Shown here one piece after another: positions 50,310 through 59,729 of a DNA stretch of 64,000 nt. A model generated the notes under the pieces. It searched no databases. It worked only from the letters and a program-made list of their open reading frames with translations, and was not told the origin of the DNA. Position numbers and translations under genes: made by a program. The stretch's first letter is position 1, and each line of letters starts with the position of its first letter. The stretch lies in contig WGMO01000010.1 in NCBI GenBank assembly GCA_016125075.1, positions 1 to 64,000 of the forward strand, in the 5' to 3' direction. Source of the DNA: Terrimonas sp. GTDB taxonomy: Bacteria > Bacteroidota > Bacteroidia > Chitinophagales > Chitinophagaceae.

Positions 50310-50398
50310 AAAACAAAAATACGTTTCCTGGTGGTTTTCAGTTTTTAAAGGTAAAATTCAATAACTTTCAAGCCTGAACCTTAAAAAATATATGCAAT

Positions 50399-52123
50399 AT
50401 GGATGCAGCAATTCAGGCAAAAATAGAAGCTTGGCTGAGCAATGGTTTTGACCAGTCAACAAAGGACGAGATCAAAAAATTACAGTCTGAAAATCCAAAT
50501 GAACTTACGGACGCATTTTATAAAAATCTTGAATTCGGTACGGGGGGATTGCGGGGACTGATGGGTGTGGGTACCAACCGGATGAATAAGTATACGGTGG
50601 GAATGGCCACCCAGGGATATGCCAATTACCTGAAACAAAGTTTTCCGGGTAAGGAGATCAAAGTGGCCATTGCACATGATAACCGTAATAACAGCCGTTT
50701 TTTTGCAGAAACCGTGGCCAATGTGTTCGGCGCAAACGGCATCAAGGTTTTTCTGTTTGAAAGTTTAAGACCGACACCTGAATTGAGTTTTGCGATCCGT
50801 AACCTGGGTTGCAAAGGGGGTGTGGTGTGTACCGCTTCGCATAACCCGAAAGAATATAACGGGTATAAAGCCTATTGGACAGATGGCGGTCAACTGGTAC
50901 CGCCCCATGATAAAAATGTGATCAGGGAAGTAGATAAAATTGCATCAGTAGAAGATGTGAAATGGCAGGGCGGAGAAGCCAATATCAGTTTGATAGGGAA
51001 GGAAATGGATGATGCCTATATAAAAATGGTCAAAAGCCTGAGTGTATACCCTGATGTGATTGCCCGGCAACAGGACCTGAAAATTGTGTATACCCCGATT
51101 CATGGAACCGGCATCAAACTGGTTCCGGAGGTATTGAAACAGTTTGGGTTCACGAATGTGCATATCGTGGAAGAGCAGATGGTACCGGATGGTAATTTCC
51201 CCACCGTGGTGTATCCAAATCCCGAAGAGAGCGAGGCAATGAGCATCGGTTTGAAAAAAGCCGGGGAACTGGATGCCGACATCTTATTGGGTACAGACCC
51301 TGATGCCGACAGGGTGGGAATCGGTGTAAAAGACAATAATGGGAACTGGGTACTGATGAATGGCAACCAGACCGCTGTGCTGGCGTTCAATTATATGATC
51401 GAAGCCCGGAAAGCAAAAGGGATCGCCCGTCCCAACGATATGGTTATCAAAACGATCGTTACCACCGATATGATCCATCATATTGCCCGTAAGAACAATG
51501 TTGCCTGTTATGATGTACTGACCGGTTTCAAATGGATTGCCGAACTGATCAAATCGAAAGAAGGAAAAGAGCATTATATTATTGGCGGAGAGGAAAGTTT
51601 TGGCCTGATGATCGGCGACCAGTTAAGGGATAAGGATGCCGTGAGTGCTGTGGCCTTCCTTTGCGAGATGGCCGCTTATGAAAAAGAAAAGGGGAGGACC
51701 CTGTTCCAGAAAATGATCGACCTCTATGTGGAATATGGTTTTTATAAGGAACACCTGGTCTCCATCACCAAGAAAGGGATGGACGGGCAACAGCAGATTG
51801 CCACCATGATCCAGGGATACCGGGATAACCCACCCACCATGATCGCCGGTCATGATGTGATGCAGTTTCTTGACTATGAAATGCAAAAAGGCAAAAACCT
51901 GAAGACCGGAGAGGTCTGGGATATCAGTTTGCCTAAATCAAATGTCTTGCAATTCATATTAAGTGATGAAACAAAAATTTCAGCCAGGCCTTCCGGAACG
52001 GAACCTAAGATCAAATTTTATTTCAGTGTCAATGACAAGTTATTCAGTCCTGCCGATTATGAAAAGGTCAATGCCAAACTGGATCAAAAGATAAAGAGTG
52101 TTATCAATGACCTTAAACTATAA
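50399..52123 (+). CDS. Phosphohexomutase (phosphoglucomutase/phosphomannomutase type)
   Basis: Interconverts hexose 1- and 6-phosphates through a phosphoserine enzyme. The active-site serine is in VCTASHNPKEYNGYKAYW, the Mg-binding loop is LLGTDPDADRVGIGV, the sugar-specificity loop is GGEESFGLMIGDQLRDKD, and the C-terminal phosphate-binding loop is ARPSGTEPKIKFYF. At 574 residues it is the long phospho-sugar mutase form related to PgcA, with four domains. It supplies precursors for glycogen, cell wall or LPS sugars. The cupin gene starts 9 bp later and may be cotranscribed. Confidence 0.95.
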   Translation: MDAAIQAKIEAWLSNGFDQSTKDEIKKLQSENPNELTDAFYKNLEFGTGGLRGLMGVGTNRMNKYTVGMATQGYANYLKQSFPGKEIKVAIAHDNRNNSRFFAETVANVFGANGIKVFLFESLRPTPELSFAIRNLGCKGGVVCTASHNPKEYNGYKAYWTDGGQLVPPHDKNVIREVDKIASVEDVKWQGGEANISLIGKEMDDAYIKMVKSLSVYPDVIARQQDLKIVYTPIHGTGIKLVPEVLKQFGFTNVHIVEEQMVPDGNFPTVVYPNPEESEAMSIGLKKAGELDADILLGTDPDADRVGIGVKDNNGNWVLMNGNQTAVLAFNYMIEARKAKGIARPNDMVIKTIVTTDMIHHIARKNNVACYDVLTGFKWIAELIKSKEGKEHYIIGGEESFGLMIGDQLRDKDAVSAVAFLCEMAAYEKEKGRTLFQKMIDLYVEYGFYKEHLVSITKKGMDGQQQIATMIQGYRDNPPTMIAGHDVMQFLDYEMQKGKNLKTGEVWDISLPKSNVLQFILSDETKISARPSGTEPKIKFYFSVNDKLFSPADYEKVNAKLDQKIKSVINDLKL

Positions 52124-52132
52124 AAAAAATCT

Positions 52133-52483
52133 ATGAACCCTATCAGCCTGAGCAGTATTCCGGAAATTGAAAGGATACCCGGATATTTTGGCAGATTTAT
52201 CCATTCCCGTAACATGACCATGGCCTTTTGGGAAGTTAAAGCCGGTTCGCCCATCCCGGAGCACCGGCATGTACAGGAACAGATCATGACCGTAACAGAT
52301 GGCCTCTTTGAACTGGTGGTAGAGGGTCAGCGGCACATGATGAAAGCAGGTGATGTCTGTATTATTCCTTCCAATGTACTGCATGGGGGAAAGGCCATCA
52401 GCAACTGCAGGATCGTAGATGTCTTTAACCCGGTACGGGAAGATTATGTTGAAAAAGATTATTCGTACATCTCCAACAATTAA
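52133..52483 (+). CDS. Single-domain cupin protein
   Basis: A 116-residue beta-barrel protein with the two cupin motifs: AFWEVKAGSPIPEHRHVQEQIMTV (metal-binding His-His-Glu) and GDVCIIPSNVLHGGKAI (closing His). Such proteins bind a divalent metal and act as isomerases, dioxygenases or sensors; nothing more specific can be said. It is closely spaced behind the phosphohexomutase and convergent with the Gfo/Idh gene, so a role in sugar metabolism is possible. Confidence 0.88.
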   Translation: MNPISLSSIPEIERIPGYFGRFIHSRNMTMAFWEVKAGSPIPEHRHVQEQIMTVTDGLFELVVEGQRHMMKAGDVCIIPSNVLHGGKAISNCRIVDVFNPVREDYVEKDYSYISNN

Positions 52484-52496
52484 CCGGGGTCTTTAG

Positions 52497-53690
52497 CTAT
52501 TCAAGAATTTGTTCAGAGATTTTTCCTGTTTTTTTATTTTTAAGGATCAGCTTTTTCGCTCCATAATGTGTGATTTCTTCTTTTACAAGGTAATGATTTT
52601 CATCAAAGGAAGTTAGATGGCTGTCGCGGGTCACTCCCACACGGCCTCTCCAGTGATCGAGTTGAACCGGCTCCCATAATTTGCTTTTGGATGAACGGTA
52701 TGCAGCATCAAGGATACAATTCACAACATACCCGTCGTAAAAAGTTTCTTTGGGGGGTTGCCCGGATTCAAGTGCATTCAGCATGTCCATGAACATATGG
52801 TTATATCCCAGTTCGTTCAGTTCATCACCTACCGGGAACAGCCAGCCGGTATTACTTTCTGCTTTTTCAGCCACATAATCGGCCCCCTTCCCGGTGGTGA
52901 ACATTTCAAAACCCGTTCTCAGGAAACTATTGATCCAGATGGTGCCTTCGCTGCCCATGACCTCGTCGCGCAGGTCGAGACCACCCCGGAAAGTCCAGCT
53001 CACTTCAAACTGACCTATGGCGCCGTTCTCGTACCTGACCAACCCGATGGCATGGTCCTCTGCCTCGATCGGTTTTACCTGTGTATCGGCCCAGCACATC
53101 ACTTCAACAGGTTTAATATCTTTCCCGATATAACTGCGGGCAATCTCCACGCAATGACAACCCAGGTCAAGGATACAGCCGCCGCCGGCCTGTTCCATAT
53201 CCCAAAACCAGTCACTATGGGGGCCGGGATGTGTTTCCCGGGATTTAGCCCAAAGGATCCTGCCCAACGCACCGGACTTTACACTTTCAAGGGCCTTGAT
53301 GAATTTAGGGGTATAGACCAGGTCCTCAAGATACCCGTTAAAAATCCCGGCCTTTTCAACGGCTTCCAGCATCCGCCTGGCCTCATCGGCGTTTCTGCCA
53401 AGGGGCTTGGTAGTCATAACCGCCTTTTTATGCTTACAGCAAAGCATCACCGCAGTTTCATGAAGATTGTTGGGGAGTGCAATACAGACAATATCGACAT
53501 CCGGATGGGCAATTGCCTCTTCCATATGGGTGGTCCAGTGAACCAAATGATAGTCTTCGGCAAATTGCCTGGCACTTTCTTCCCGGCGGGAATAGATACT
53601 GACAATCTTATCCTGGCTCCTGTAGCCTTGTAAAGAATCTGCATAAAAACGCCCGATAAAACCGGAGCCCAGCATAGCAATACGTTGCAT
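52497..53690 (-). CDS. Gfo/Idh/MocA family oxidoreductase
   Basis: An NAD(P)-dependent oxidoreductase of 397 residues. The Rossmann motif MLGSGFIGRFYADSL is at the N-terminus. The catalytic lysine motif is MTTKPLGRNADEARRML (usual EKP, here TKP), and GGGCILDLGCHCVEIA is the substrate-site histidine region. Substrates are typically sugars or inositols. The upstream reverse gene encodes a nucleoside/sugar-type permease, so the pair probably imports and oxidises a carbohydrate. The track ORF of the permease overlaps this gene because of the frameshift described there. Confidence 0.92.
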   Translation of the reverse strand: MQRIAMLGSGFIGRFYADSLQGYRSQDKIVSIYSRREESARQFAEDYHLVHWTTHMEEAIAHPDVDIVCIALPNNLHETAVMLCCKHKKAVMTTKPLGRNADEARRMLEAVEKAGIFNGYLEDLVYTPKFIKALESVKSGALGRILWAKSRETHPGPHSDWFWDMEQAGGGCILDLGCHCVEIARSYIGKDIKPVEVMCWADTQVKPIEAEDHAIGLVRYENGAIGQFEVSWTFRGGLDLRDEVMGSEGTIWINSFLRTGFEMFTTGKGADYVAEKAESNTGWLFPVGDELNELGYNHMFMDMLNALESGQPPKETFYDGYVVNCILDAAYRSSKSKLWEPVQLDHWRGRVGVTRDSHLTSFDENHYLVKEEITHYGAKKLILKNKKTGKISEQILE

Positions 53691-54916
53691 ATAATTAATT
53701 TATCGTTTACAAAATTATAATGTAGAACTGATTTCTTTTTTCTCCCTGAAAAAGATGATAAAATAGAGTAAACACCGGCAGCAATAAAGGCAGGCACCCA
53801 CCAGATATTGGTCCATTGGTGGCGGCCCCCTTCGATCTTATACTGATCGACAACGATGCCGGAAAACCATGTCCCGATAAACATCCCTACACCATAGGTG
53901 GCAAAAGTGAAAAGACCCTGGGCCGCATTCTTGATTTTTTCACCGGCTTTCTTTTCCGTATACATATAACCTGTAACAAAAAAGAAATCATAACAGATGC
54001 CATGCAGGATGATACCGGCATATAACATCCACAGATGGGCATCATTATCTCCATATGCAAAACATATGTATCGCAGTATCCAGGCAGTCATACCCATCAG
54101 CAGCATTCTTTTGACGCCGATCCTGTTAAACAGGAAAGGGATGGCCAGTATGAATAAGGCCTCCGACATCTGTCCCATGGTCATTTTACCGGCAGCATTT
54201 TTAACGCCCAGCTCGTTTAAAAAAGGGTTGGCAAAACCATAATAAAATGAAAGGGGTATGCAGACGAGGATGGCTGCAATGATGAATACGAGGTAAGGCC
54301 GCTCTTTAAAAAGTACAAAGGCATCCGTTCCCAGCACCTTCGAAGCCGAGGCATTTGCCGGCTTCCCTTTTGGAGGCGTATTGGGTAAGACGAAACTGAT
54401 CAGCCCCAGCAATGCAGAGGCTCCTGCGGCCATATGAAAGGTAGAAGCAGATTTTTCGATGCCCAGGCGGGAGATCATCAGCCCGGCAACAATCCAACCC
54501 AGGGTGCCAAAAACCCTGATCCAGGGAAACTGCCTTCCGGGATCTGTCATTTGGTAAAAGGCTATGCTATTGGACAATGCAATTGTGGGCATATACGCCA
54601 AAGAATATAAGAGAATCACCCAATAAAAAAGACTGTTCCCATTGATGGTGGTAGCTAAAAACAAAAGAACTGCGCCGGTCAAATGCAAAATGCCCATAAT
54701 TTTTTGTGCGGAAAAAAAACGGTCTGCCACCATGCCTACAAAAAAAGGCGAAATCATCGTTGCAATGGCGAGTGCAGAATAGGCAGCACCGACCTGGACG
54801 CCGGTTGCCTGTAAATGTTCGCCCATATAGGTACCCATTGTAACATACCAGGAACCCCAGATAAAATATTGGATCAGCATCATGATGGCAAGCAATATAC
54901 CGGTCGACATTTTCAT
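53447..54916 (-). CDS. MFS nucleoside/sugar permease, apparently frameshifted near its end
   Basis: A major-facilitator transporter of the NupG/nucleoside:H+ symporter type with twelve hydrophobic segments: MMLIQYFIWGSWYVTMGTYM opens it, and the last helix begins WWVPAFIAAGVY. Immediately after that, the given frame runs through polar, non-family sequence that overlaps the whole 5' part of the Gfo/Idh gene. In another frame the same bases read LYFIIFFREKKEISSTL and stop at about 53715, a sensible end of helix 12, 24 bp before the Gfo/Idh start. The natural protein is therefore probably about 400 residues, and one base is missing (or two extra) near 53770. Confidence 0.8.
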   Translation of the reverse strand: MKMSTGILLAIMMLIQYFIWGSWYVTMGTYMGEHLQATGVQVGAAYSALAIATMISPFFVGMVADRFFSAQKIMGILHLTGAVLLFLATTINGNSLFYWVILLYSLAYMPTIALSNSIAFYQMTDPGRQFPWIRVFGTLGWIVAGLMISRLGIEKSASTFHMAAGASALLGLISFVLPNTPPKGKPANASASKVLGTDAFVLFKERPYLVFIIAAILVCIPLSFYYGFANPFLNELGVKNAAGKMTMGQMSEALFILAIPFLFNRIGVKRMLLMGMTAWILRYICFAYGDNDAHLWMLYAGIILHGICYDFFFVTGYMYTEKKAGEKIKNAAQGLFTFATYGVGMFIGTWFSGIVVDQYKIEGGRHQWTNIWWVPAFIAAGVYSILSSFSGRKKKSVLHYNFVNDKLIICNVLLCWAPVLSGVFMQILYKATGARIRLSVSIPAGKKVPGNLPKTIIWFTGPPIWKRQLPIRMSILSVLHSPTIFMKLR

Positions 54917-55004
54917 ACAGCAGCTGTTTAAGAATGAAATTGAAATTTACGAAAGAAAATTATCTGTCATTATATTTTTCAAAGCAATTATCTTGCAAGT
55001 GCTT

Positions 55005-55661
55005 ATGAGACCCATTGAAGATACATACCGCCACAAAGGATTAAGAAACAAACTGGTCGATACGATACGGGAAAAAGGCATTACCGATCAAAAAGTGCTA
55101 CAGGCCATCAGTGGTATTCCCCGGCATTTTTTCCTGGATTCAGCATTCGATGAACTGGCTTATGAAGACAGGGCCTTTCCGATCGGAGAAGAACAGACCA
55201 TTTCACAACCCTATACAGTGGCCTATCAATCGCAGTTGCTGGAAGTAAAACCCTTTGAAAAGATCCTGGAAGTAGGTACCGGAAGTGCCTACCAGGCCTG
55301 TGTGCTGGCAACAATGGGGGCCCAGGTCTTTACCATCGAAAGACAAAGAAAATTATTTGATAACAACAAGCAATTCCAGCATCTTCAAAAATATCCTTCG
55401 ATCAAATTCTTTTATGGAGACGGGTATGAAGGCCTGCCTACTTTTGCGCCTTTTGACAAAGTGATCATAACTGCCGCCGCGCCAACCATTCCCTCAAAAC
55501 TGATCGACCAGTTGAAAACGGGCGGGATGATGGTCATTCCGCTGGGGGCAGGGGAGGTGCAGCAGATGATGCGGATCACCAAACTGGAAAATGGAACGGT
55601 GCAAGAGGAGGTCTTTGACCATTTCTCATTCGTGCCCATGGTGGTTGGAAAGAAAAACTAA
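55005..55661 (+). CDS. pcm: Protein-L-isoaspartate O-methyltransferase
   Basis: Methylates isoaspartyl residues in damaged proteins so they can return to normal aspartate. The SAM-binding motif ILEVGTGSAYQACVLATMGA, the family segment ISQPYTVAYQSQLLEV and DKVIITAAAPTIPSKLIDQLKTGG (motif with the substrate-lid residues) are present. The track starts 41 codons earlier, inside the divergent permease gene; I prefer MRPIEDTYRHKGLR, which matches the normal N-terminus and a length of 218. It converges with the M48 protease gene by 4 bp. Confidence 0.93.
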   Translation: MRPIEDTYRHKGLRNKLVDTIREKGITDQKVLQAISGIPRHFFLDSAFDELAYEDRAFPIGEEQTISQPYTVAYQSQLLEVKPFEKILEVGTGSAYQACVLATMGAQVFTIERQRKLFDNNKQFQHLQKYPSIKFFYGDGYEGLPTFAPFDKVIITAAAPTIPSKLIDQLKTGGMMVIPLGAGEVQQMMRITKLENGTVQEEVFDHFSFVPMVVGKKN

Positions 55662-56608
55662 ACAAACTGTTCCAGTAATTCGATCCTTTTCTGAATGGGC
55701 GGATGGGTGGCAAAAAGATTATCCCAGCTAAAATCGTGATGAGATGGTTTTGGATTGTCAATGAAGAGCTGTGCCACATCGCGGTTCTGCACGGCTTCAA
55801 TCAGGGGGTCCTCATCAATTTTCCGCAGGGCACTGGCCAGGGCATAGGGTTTTTTTGTCATTTCAGCAGATCCTGCATCTGCGAGGTATTCCCTCGATCT
55901 TGAAATACCAAACCGGAGAAGGATCGATAAAAGGTAACATACCGCGGTCACAACGATCGCCACTAAAATGATCAAGCCGGTACCGCCTTTCCCGTCCCGG
56001 CTTTTCCTTCCCCTGCCGGCAAAACGAAGGCTGCGGAAAGCGAGTTCTGCCAGGAAGGAGAATATCCCCACAAATATGATTGAAATGATCAGCAATCGCA
56101 CATCCCTGTTCCTGATATGAGTGAGTTCATGTGCCATTACGGATTCCAGTTCTTCATCATTGAGTTTATGGATGATCCCCCTCGACAGGGAAATACTGTA
56201 TGTCCTATTATTAATTCCACTGGCAAATGCATTGAGCGAGTCGTCTTCGATGATGTTTATCGTCGGGGTTTGCATACCCTGTGAAATGCAAAGATTTTCT
56301 ACAAGATTATAAACCCGCTTATTTTCCTTTCTTTCAAGGGGACGGGCACCTGTGGCCATCCTGATCATCGTACTATGCCCTGTCCAGGCAATCAGGAACC
56401 ATAATGCAACCCCGATCAGGAGGATGGGGGCTACCGAAAGAAATACAAGATTTGAATCCTGGCTATTACCAGGAGCGGGGTTGCGCTGTACGGTAAACCA
56501 GACAATGATGTATAACATCCCCAATAACAAAACAGGAAAGGCGATAAGCAGCAGAACTGAATTGAGATTATTTTTTCTGATCTGGCTGGTTAACCCAACA
56601 TATTTCAT
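55658..56608 (-). CDS. M48 family zinc metalloprotease (HtpX-like)
   Basis: An integral inner-membrane protease with the active site VMAHELTHIRNRDVRLL (HExxH). The third ligand is a Glu further on, in SREYLADAGSAEM. Four membrane helices are visible: two before the catalytic part (LLIAFPVLLLGMLYIIVWF, FLSVAPILLIGVALWFLIAW) and two after it (LLIISIIFVGIFSFLAELAF, LIILVAIVVTAVCYLLSIL). HtpX-type proteases remove damaged membrane proteins. It lies 11 bp behind the LemA gene, a combination common in bacteria, which suggests joint envelope quality control. Confidence 0.92.
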   Translation of the reverse strand: MKYVGLTSQIRKNNLNSVLLLIAFPVLLLGMLYIIVWFTVQRNPAPGNSQDSNLVFLSVAPILLIGVALWFLIAWTGHSTMIRMATGARPLERKENKRVYNLVENLCISQGMQTPTINIIEDDSLNAFASGINNRTYSISLSRGIIHKLNDEELESVMAHELTHIRNRDVRLLIISIIFVGIFSFLAELAFRSLRFAGRGRKSRDGKGGTGLIILVAIVVTAVCYLLSILLRFGISRSREYLADAGSAEMTKKPYALASALRKIDEDPLIEAVQNRDVAQLFIDNPKPSHHDFSWDNLFATHPPIQKRIELLEQFV

Positions 56609-56619
56609 CAGCCTTTCTT

Positions 56620-57180
56620 TTAAAATTTAATGGAAGGGGGTTCTTCCATGTTTTTTCTGCCTTCATCTCCCAGGTCAAACAGGATTTCCCGTTTGAAACC
56701 GAAATTATTAGCGATGAGGTTGGAAGGAAATGTTTCAACGGCATTGTTATACTCGGTTGTGGCGCCGTTGAAAAACCGCCTGGCGGCTGCCAGCTTGTTT
56801 TCGATATCGCTCAGTTCCTCCTGCAGCTGCATGAAGTTCTGGTTAGCCTTCAGGTCGGGATAGGCTTCAACCTGGACCTTCAAACCTGCCAATGCAGAAC
56901 TCAGCTGCTGTTCGGCAACAATTTTATCGTCAATACCCTTTGCCTGCAGGGCTGCGCTTCTTGCTTCCGTGATCCTTGTCAGGACCTCTCTTTCATGACC
57001 GGCATAACCTTTTACCGTTTCCACCAGTTGCGGAACGAGGTCGTGACGCTGGCGCAATTGTACATCGATATCTGCAAAGGCATTCTGCCGCCGGTTTCGC
57101 AAGCTTACAAGCCGGTTAAATAAACTGATCATCCAGAAGATGATGATGACGATAACGACAATAAAAATGATAAATCCCAT
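56620..57180 (-). CDS. lemA: LemA family protein
   Basis: A 186-residue protein with one N-terminal membrane helix (IIFIVVIVIIIFWMISLFNRLV), then a helical bundle beginning RRQNAFADIDVQLRQRHDLVPQLVETVKGYAGHEREVL, which is the LemA signature. The NxFETFPSNLIANNFGF-like end (ETFPSNLIANNFGFKRE) is also typical. The function of the family is not settled. Cotranscription with the M48 protease supports a link to envelope quality control. Confidence 0.93.
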   Translation of the reverse strand: MGFIIFIVVIVIIIFWMISLFNRLVSLRNRRQNAFADIDVQLRQRHDLVPQLVETVKGYAGHEREVLTRITEARSAALQAKGIDDKIVAEQQLSSALAGLKVQVEAYPDLKANQNFMQLQEELSDIENKLAAARRFFNGATTEYNNAVETFPSNLIANNFGFKREILFDLGDEGRKNMEEPPSIKF

Positions 57181-57279
57181 GCTCTGAATTTTAATGAAAG
57201 TTAACCAAAAAACTAATTCTTAATTATGACTAAAAATTCTTTTATCTTTCTGTATCTTTTACCTAAGCTTTTTTTTGAT

Positions 57280-59718
57280 ATGCGAGTAGTACCATTTATC
57301 ATTTCTACAGCGGTTACTGCAGGAATGGTCCTGGCCCTGAACAGACCCTGGGGCACGGTGCCCCCCATGGGAAAATTCCTAAGCCCCCAGCATGGTTTCT
57401 GGCAAAATGCAGAACCGGTTGACGCCAGTTTCAATGAGGATCTCAAATTGCCCGGACTACAGGGAAAGGCCTCGGTTTATTTTGATGACCGGCTGGTTCC
57501 GCACCTGTTCGCAGACAATGATCATGATGCCTATTTCCTGCAGGGATACCTCCATGCAAAATTCCGGCTTTTCCAGATGGATCTCCAGACCCTGGCCGCG
57601 GAAGGCAGGGCCAGCGAAATTGCCGGCGAAAAAGCGGTCCGGTATGACCGCGAGCAAAGAAGGCTGGGTATGCGGTTTGCAGCTGAAAATGCCCTGAAAG
57701 TGATAGAAAGTGAAAAAAATTCAAAAATCGCTTATGACGCCTATACTGCCGGCGTCAACGCTTATATCAGTTCTTTAAAAGAAAGCGAACTCCCCATTGA
57801 ATACAAACTGCTCAATTTCAAACCGGAAAAATGGACCAATCTCCGCACGGCTCTTTTATTAAAGATGATGGCGAAAATGTTATCCTCTGGTACGGAGAAT
57901 GACCTGGCCTATACCAATGCCAAATCCGTTTTCAGCAGGGAAGAAATGAATATCCTCTATCCACAGGTTCCTGATTCACTGGTTCCGATTGTACCCAAAG
58001 GCACACAGTTTCCGGCCCCCGGTATTATTCCGGTAGCGCCCGCTTCAGCCGATTCCCTTTATTTGGCAAAAAAAGAGTCTGTCCCTGAACTGGAGGTCTC
58101 AAAACCCGATAAGAATAACGGCAGTAATAACTGGGTGGTTGCCGGTACCAAGACCGCCAGCGGTGCCCCCATTCTTTGTAATGATCCGCATCTTGAACTT
58201 TCCTTACCCTCCATTTGGTACGAAATACAGATTGTTACGCCCACCTCAAACGCATACGGCGTTTCCCTTCCGGGAAGCCCCTTTGTGATCATCGGTTTTA
58301 ATGACAGCATTGCCTGGGGGGTCACCAATGCCCAACGGGATGTAAAAGATTATTACGAAATAAAATTCAGGGATGATTCAAAGAAAGAATACTGGTTTGA
58401 TGGAAAATGGGTACCGACCATATTAAGACCCGAAGAGATAAAAGTGAAAGGTGGCCAAACGATTTTTGACACGGTGGCTTATACCGTTTTTGGCCCGGTG
58501 ATGTATGACAAAAGTTTTTCCGATGCGTTTTCAAAAGAAAGGAACCTGGCGGTACGCTGGACAGCACATGACCCCAGCGACGAAGGCGAGACATTCTATA
58601 AACTGAACAGGGCAAAGAATTATGATGATTATGAAAATGCCATCAGGACTTTCCAATGCCCCGGGCAAAATTTTGTATTCGCCTCCAAAACCGGGGATAT
58701 TGCCATCTGGCAACAGGGGAAATTCCCGGCCCGTTGGGACCGGCAGGGATTATACATCATGCCCGGCAGCGATAGCAGCTACATGTGGCAGGGATTTATA
58801 CCCCAACAGGAAAACCCACACAGCAGGAACCCCGAACAACAATTCCTGATGAGTGCTAATCAACGACCGGTCGATTCCACTTATCCCTATTTTATTCCCG
58901 GCAGCTATATCACCCCGAGGGGCATTACGATCGACCACTATTTATCGGCCATGCACGATATTACACCCGAAGACATGATGCGGTTACAAAACAATTATTT
59001 CAATACGATGGCAGAAGATGTCAGACCGGTTCTATTACAAAATGTAATGGAAAACAAATTGGATGCCGACGAAAAAAAATATCTTGATATCGTACGAAAC
59101 TGGGACCTGATGGCCGGCCCGGATGCAAAAGGCCAGACGATCTACCAGTGCTGGCTCGATAGCCTGGAAGTAGAAATTTGGCAGGATGAATTATCCCGGG
59201 TACATCCCGCCGCACCTTACCCCGAGGAGGAGACTACCATGGAATTACTCAAAAAAGATCCGGCAACAAAATTTGCCGATAATATCAATACTCCTAACGT
59301 TGAAACGCTTGCTGACGACGTTACGACGGCCCTGAAAAAAGCTTCCGCCAACCTGAAGAAAGCAGAAGATTCCGGTAAACTGGAGTGGTATAAATTCAAG
59401 GATCCCACTGTCTATCACCTGATAAAAGACCTGACGCCTTTTGCCAGAAAAGGATTGCATGTAGGCGGTAATGGAAATATCATCAATGCAGTGACGCACA
59501 GCCATGGTCCGAGCTGGCGGATGATCGTCCAGATGACAAATGTTACCGAAGCATACGGTATTTATCCCGGTGGACAAAGCGGTAACCCGGGGAGTAAATA
59601 CTATGATAATTTTGTGGACCAATGGACAGCAGGCCAATATAATTTCCTTTTCTTTATGCATGAGATCGATAAGGCCAGCAATAAGATAAAATGGACCATG
59701 TCTTTTAATCAGCCATAA
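57280..59718 (+). CDS. Penicillin acylase family protein
   Basis: An exported Ntn hydrolase of 812 residues. One N-terminal hydrophobic helix (VVPFIISTAVTAGMVLAL) anchors or exports it. The alpha-subunit region is residues about 50-270; the autocleavage site is at NGSNNWVVAG, where the Ser becomes the nucleophile of the beta subunit. The family segments NDPHLELSLPSIWYEI, ITIDHY and HVGGNGNIINAVTHSHGPSWRM follow. Such enzymes hydrolyse amides such as acyl-homoserine lactones or beta-lactams; the substrate here is unknown. The track begins 18 codons earlier, but the ATG at MRVVPF gives the usual N-terminus. No quorum-sensing gene is near. Confidence 0.9.
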   Translation: MRVVPFIISTAVTAGMVLALNRPWGTVPPMGKFLSPQHGFWQNAEPVDASFNEDLKLPGLQGKASVYFDDRLVPHLFADNDHDAYFLQGYLHAKFRLFQMDLQTLAAEGRASEIAGEKAVRYDREQRRLGMRFAAENALKVIESEKNSKIAYDAYTAGVNAYISSLKESELPIEYKLLNFKPEKWTNLRTALLLKMMAKMLSSGTENDLAYTNAKSVFSREEMNILYPQVPDSLVPIVPKGTQFPAPGIIPVAPASADSLYLAKKESVPELEVSKPDKNNGSNNWVVAGTKTASGAPILCNDPHLELSLPSIWYEIQIVTPTSNAYGVSLPGSPFVIIGFNDSIAWGVTNAQRDVKDYYEIKFRDDSKKEYWFDGKWVPTILRPEEIKVKGGQTIFDTVAYTVFGPVMYDKSFSDAFSKERNLAVRWTAHDPSDEGETFYKLNRAKNYDDYENAIRTFQCPGQNFVFASKTGDIAIWQQGKFPARWDRQGLYIMPGSDSSYMWQGFIPQQENPHSRNPEQQFLMSANQRPVDSTYPYFIPGSYITPRGITIDHYLSAMHDITPEDMMRLQNNYFNTMAEDVRPVLLQNVMENKLDADEKKYLDIVRNWDLMAGPDAKGQTIYQCWLDSLEVEIWQDELSRVHPAAPYPEEETTMELLKKDPATKFADNINTPNVETLADDVTTALKKASANLKKAEDSGKLEWYKFKDPTVYHLIKDLTPFARKGLHVGGNGNIINAVTHSHGPSWRMIVQMTNVTEAYGIYPGGQSGNPGSKYYDNFVDQWTAGQYNFLFFMHEIDKASNKIKWTMSFNQP

Positions 59719-59729
59719 AACACCAACAC

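Noticed and set aside
52758-53633. A 291-residue forward ORF
   Set aside because: Antisense to the Gfo/Idh oxidoreductase gene, which has clear motifs.
54882-55004. N-terminal extension of Pcm
   Set aside because: It overlaps the start of the divergent permease; the normal Pcm N-terminus begins later.
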